DNA from: Lachnospiraceae bacterium
GTDB taxonomy: Bacteria > Bacillota > Clostridia > Lachnospirales > Lachnospiraceae
Length of the DNA stretch: 7,105 nucleotides
Assembly (NCBI GenBank): GCA_021199405.1
Contig: JAJQID010000116.1
Location: 1 to 7,105 of the forward strand
Direction: 5' to 3'
Position numbers and translations under genes: made by a program. The notes under the pieces are model-generated. The model saw only the letters and a list, made by a program, of their open reading frames with translations. It was not told where the DNA came from and made no database searches. This document shows, piece after piece, positions 5,532-7,105 of this stretch (positions within the stretch are counted from its first letter, which is position 1; each line of letters starts with the position of its first letter).

Positions 5532-7105
5532 TTACACACGCACCTTAACGCCTGCGGTATCTCTCCTTCCCAGCTTTAGCCTGGAAAGATCAATCTCCTT
5601 TTCCTTATAGGAAATAACCGTGCTGTCATTATACTTCAAATAATAGACCTCGTCCAGTACATCCGTGGATTTTAATTTCATCACGCGCACGCCCACAGCC
5701 GCTTTTTTCTTTTCCGGGATCTCCTCCATGGCAAAGCGCAGGAAATATCCCTCCTTCGACCTCAGCACAATATGCTTCTGATCCTTATAAATTATGACGC
5801 TTATGACAGAATCCCCCTCCTGGAGCTTTGTAGCCGCCACACTTTTCCTTGCCACATCAAACTCTCCGCCGTCCACTAACTTGCCCATGCCCTGGGCCGT
5901 GATAAAGCAGAGCCGGTAGAGATTGATATCCGACTGACTCGCAGCGAACACTATAGTCTCATTTTCAGAAGAATACGCGCTGATATTGTCCACCGGCTGG
6001 GCCTTATCCCTGAACTTTCCGCAGGGGATGTCCGACGCCTTGACAGTGTACATCTGTCCCTTGTCTGTAAACAGGCACACCCTGCCGGTATTTTTACATT
6101 GAAATACAAAGCGGTTTTCCGCGAATGCCGTTTCCTTATTCCGCTCAAAGGTGGGCTCATCCACTCCCCGGATATAGCCGAAGCGGTCGATCATCACATA
6201 GATATCGGCCTCCTCCGCTTTTTTCTCCACAAAAACGGCCTCTCTGGCATTCTCGATGGTGGTGCGGCGCGCTCTCTTATAGTCCTTTTTAAAGCTGTCC
6301 AGCTCCTGAATAATGACCTGAGCCATGGAGTCCCGCCTTTCCAGAATATCCTCATAGCGGTAGATATTGGTCAGCGTCTCCTCATGCTCCTTAATCAGAG
6401 CCTCCAGCTCCAGGCCGATCAGCTTATACAGGCGCATCTCCAGAATGGCGTTGGCCTGTTTTTCCGTGAAATTCAGCTGGCTGGCCATCACCGCTGAACC
6501 CTTATTTTTAAATTTAATGCCCTTGGTTACGCCATTAACCAGACATTCCTTCGCCATATTCCGATCCCGGGAGCCCCGCAGAATCTCAATAATCAGATCG
6601 ATCACATTGCAGGCCCGGATCAGACCCTCCTGAATTTCCTTTTTCTCCAGCTCTTTATTTAAAAGTGTGGTATATTTGCGCCGGGTGAACTCAAACTGGA
6701 AGTCCACATTGGCGGCAATGATCTGCTTTAAGCTTAAAACCTCCGGTCTGCCGTCCTTGATGGCCAGCATATTGACGCCAAAGGTATCCTCCAGCCGGGT
6801 CTTTTTGTAAAGCATATTGATGAAATTCTCTGTGTCAGTATCCCGTTTGACCTCAATGACGATGCGGATACCGTCCTTGGAAGACTGATTGGAGATGTCC
6901 ACGATGTCGCTGGCCTTTCTGGTTTCCGAAAGAGCCGCCACATCCTGAAGGAATTTGGCGATTCCGCTGCCAATCATGGTATAAGGAATCTCCGTGACAA
7001 CAATATTGATCCGGCCATTTTTCTTCTTTTCCACCTGGACACGCCCGCGGATTTTGATCTTTCCTGTGCCGGTTTGGTAAATATCTAAAAGCTCATCCTT
7101 ATTGC
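5532..7105 (-). CDS. parC: DNA topoisomerase IV subunit A (ParC), C-terminal part; 5' end outside the window
   Basis: This is a type IIA topoisomerase A subunit, which cuts and rejoins duplex DNA with its B subunit (ParE) to decatenate or relax chromosomes. The frame is open to the right edge: 23 codons precede the GTG at 7034, which is an internal valine and not the start. The 523 visible residues include NKDELLDIYQTGTGKIKIRGRV (edge), VTEIPY (about 36-41), LEDTFGVNMLAI, the coiled-coil tower and FTEKQANAILEMRLYKLIGLE at the C-gate. From about residue 300 comes a beta-pinwheel C-terminal domain, with blades such as YIRGVDE and GYFLRFAMEEIP. The N-terminal winged-helix domain with the catalytic tyrosine (roughly 200-plus residues) is missing. 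I see no GyrA-box (QRRGGKG-like), which favours ParC over GyrA; the assignment is not certain because some clostridial members are labelled either way. parE probably lies upstream. Confidence 0.85.
   Translation of the reverse strand, partial: NKDELLDIYQTGTGKIKIRGRVQVEKKKNGRINIVVTEIPYTMIGSGIAKFLQDVAALSETRKASDIVDISNQSSKDGIRIVIEVKRDTDTENFINMLYKKTRLEDTFGVNMLAIKDGRPEVLSLKQIIAANVDFQFEFTRRKYTTLLNKELEKKEIQEGLIRACNVIDLIIEILRGSRDRNMAKECLVNGVTKGIKFKNKGSAVMASQLNFTEKQANAILEMRLYKLIGLELEALIKEHEETLTNIYRYEDILERRDSMAQVIIQELDSFKKDYKRARRTTIENAREAVFVEKKAEEADIYVMIDRFGYIRGVDEPTFERNKETAFAENRFVFQCKNTGRVCLFTDKGQMYTVKASDIPCGKFRDKAQPVDNISAYSSENETIVFAASQSDINLYRLCFITAQGMGKLVDGGEFDVARKSVAATKLQEGDSVISVIIYKDQKHIVLRSKEGYFLRFAMEEIPEKKKAAVGVRVMKLKSTDVLDEVYYLKYNDSTVISYKEKEIDLSRLKLGRRDTAGVKVRV

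Noticed and set aside
5532..7034. A complete 500-residue topoisomerase gene starting at 7034
   Set aside because: The codon there is an internal GTG. The frame and family similarity continue to the window edge, so the gene is a partial copy cut by the window and not truncated.

Overview
The window is ordinary chromosomal DNA from a low-to-mid GC Firmicute. It is most likely a clostridial gut-type bacterium of the Lachnospiraceae: the RecU, HisZ, topoisomerase IV and CoaD-adjacent coiled-coil proteins resemble that group, and strong Shine-Dalgarno sites precede the genes. The taxonomic call is an inference from protein style, not from a search. All nine genes I can support lie on the minus strand, so the transcription order runs from high to low coordinates. 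There are no tRNA or rRNA genes, insertion sequences, CRISPR arrays or phage genes.

Right-hand cluster (about 7105 to 3630). It opens with the C-terminal two thirds of a type IIA topoisomerase A subunit, best called ParC, cut by the window edge. It is followed by rsmD (16S rRNA guanine-N2 methyltransferase), coaD (phosphopantetheine adenylyltransferase) and a coiled-coil protein of unknown role. rsmD and coaD are tightly coupled: the last three arginine codons of rsmD form the ribosome binding site of coaD, and one base separates the rsmD stop from the coaD start. rsmD-coaD is a common bacterial pair. A GC-rich hairpin at 3629-3654 looks like an intrinsic terminator, with a poor U-tract, closing this unit.

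Left-hand cluster (3593 to 635). It holds a HAD-superfamily phosphatase of the beta-phosphoglucomutase type, an unrecognised protein with two membrane segments, an RluA-family pseudouridine synthase with an S4 domain, and the RecU Holliday junction resolvase. Gaps are 28 to 79 bases and no strong terminator lies between them, so they are probably co-transcribed. Two of them (the membrane protein and recU) start with GTG.

Left edge (634 to 1). This holds a well-formed sigma-A promoter (TTGACA, 16 bp, TATACT), a perfect 20-bp inverted repeat between that promoter and the start codon, and the first 169 codons of hisZ, the regulatory subunit of ATP phosphoribosyltransferase. hisZ is probably the first gene of a histidine biosynthesis operon running out of the window. 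The inverted repeat is the most interesting non-coding signal here and is a candidate operator for a histidine repressor. I found no evidence of a novel multi-gene system. The points worth a second look are the hisZ operator, the two unannotated protein families and a few overlapping small ORFs.
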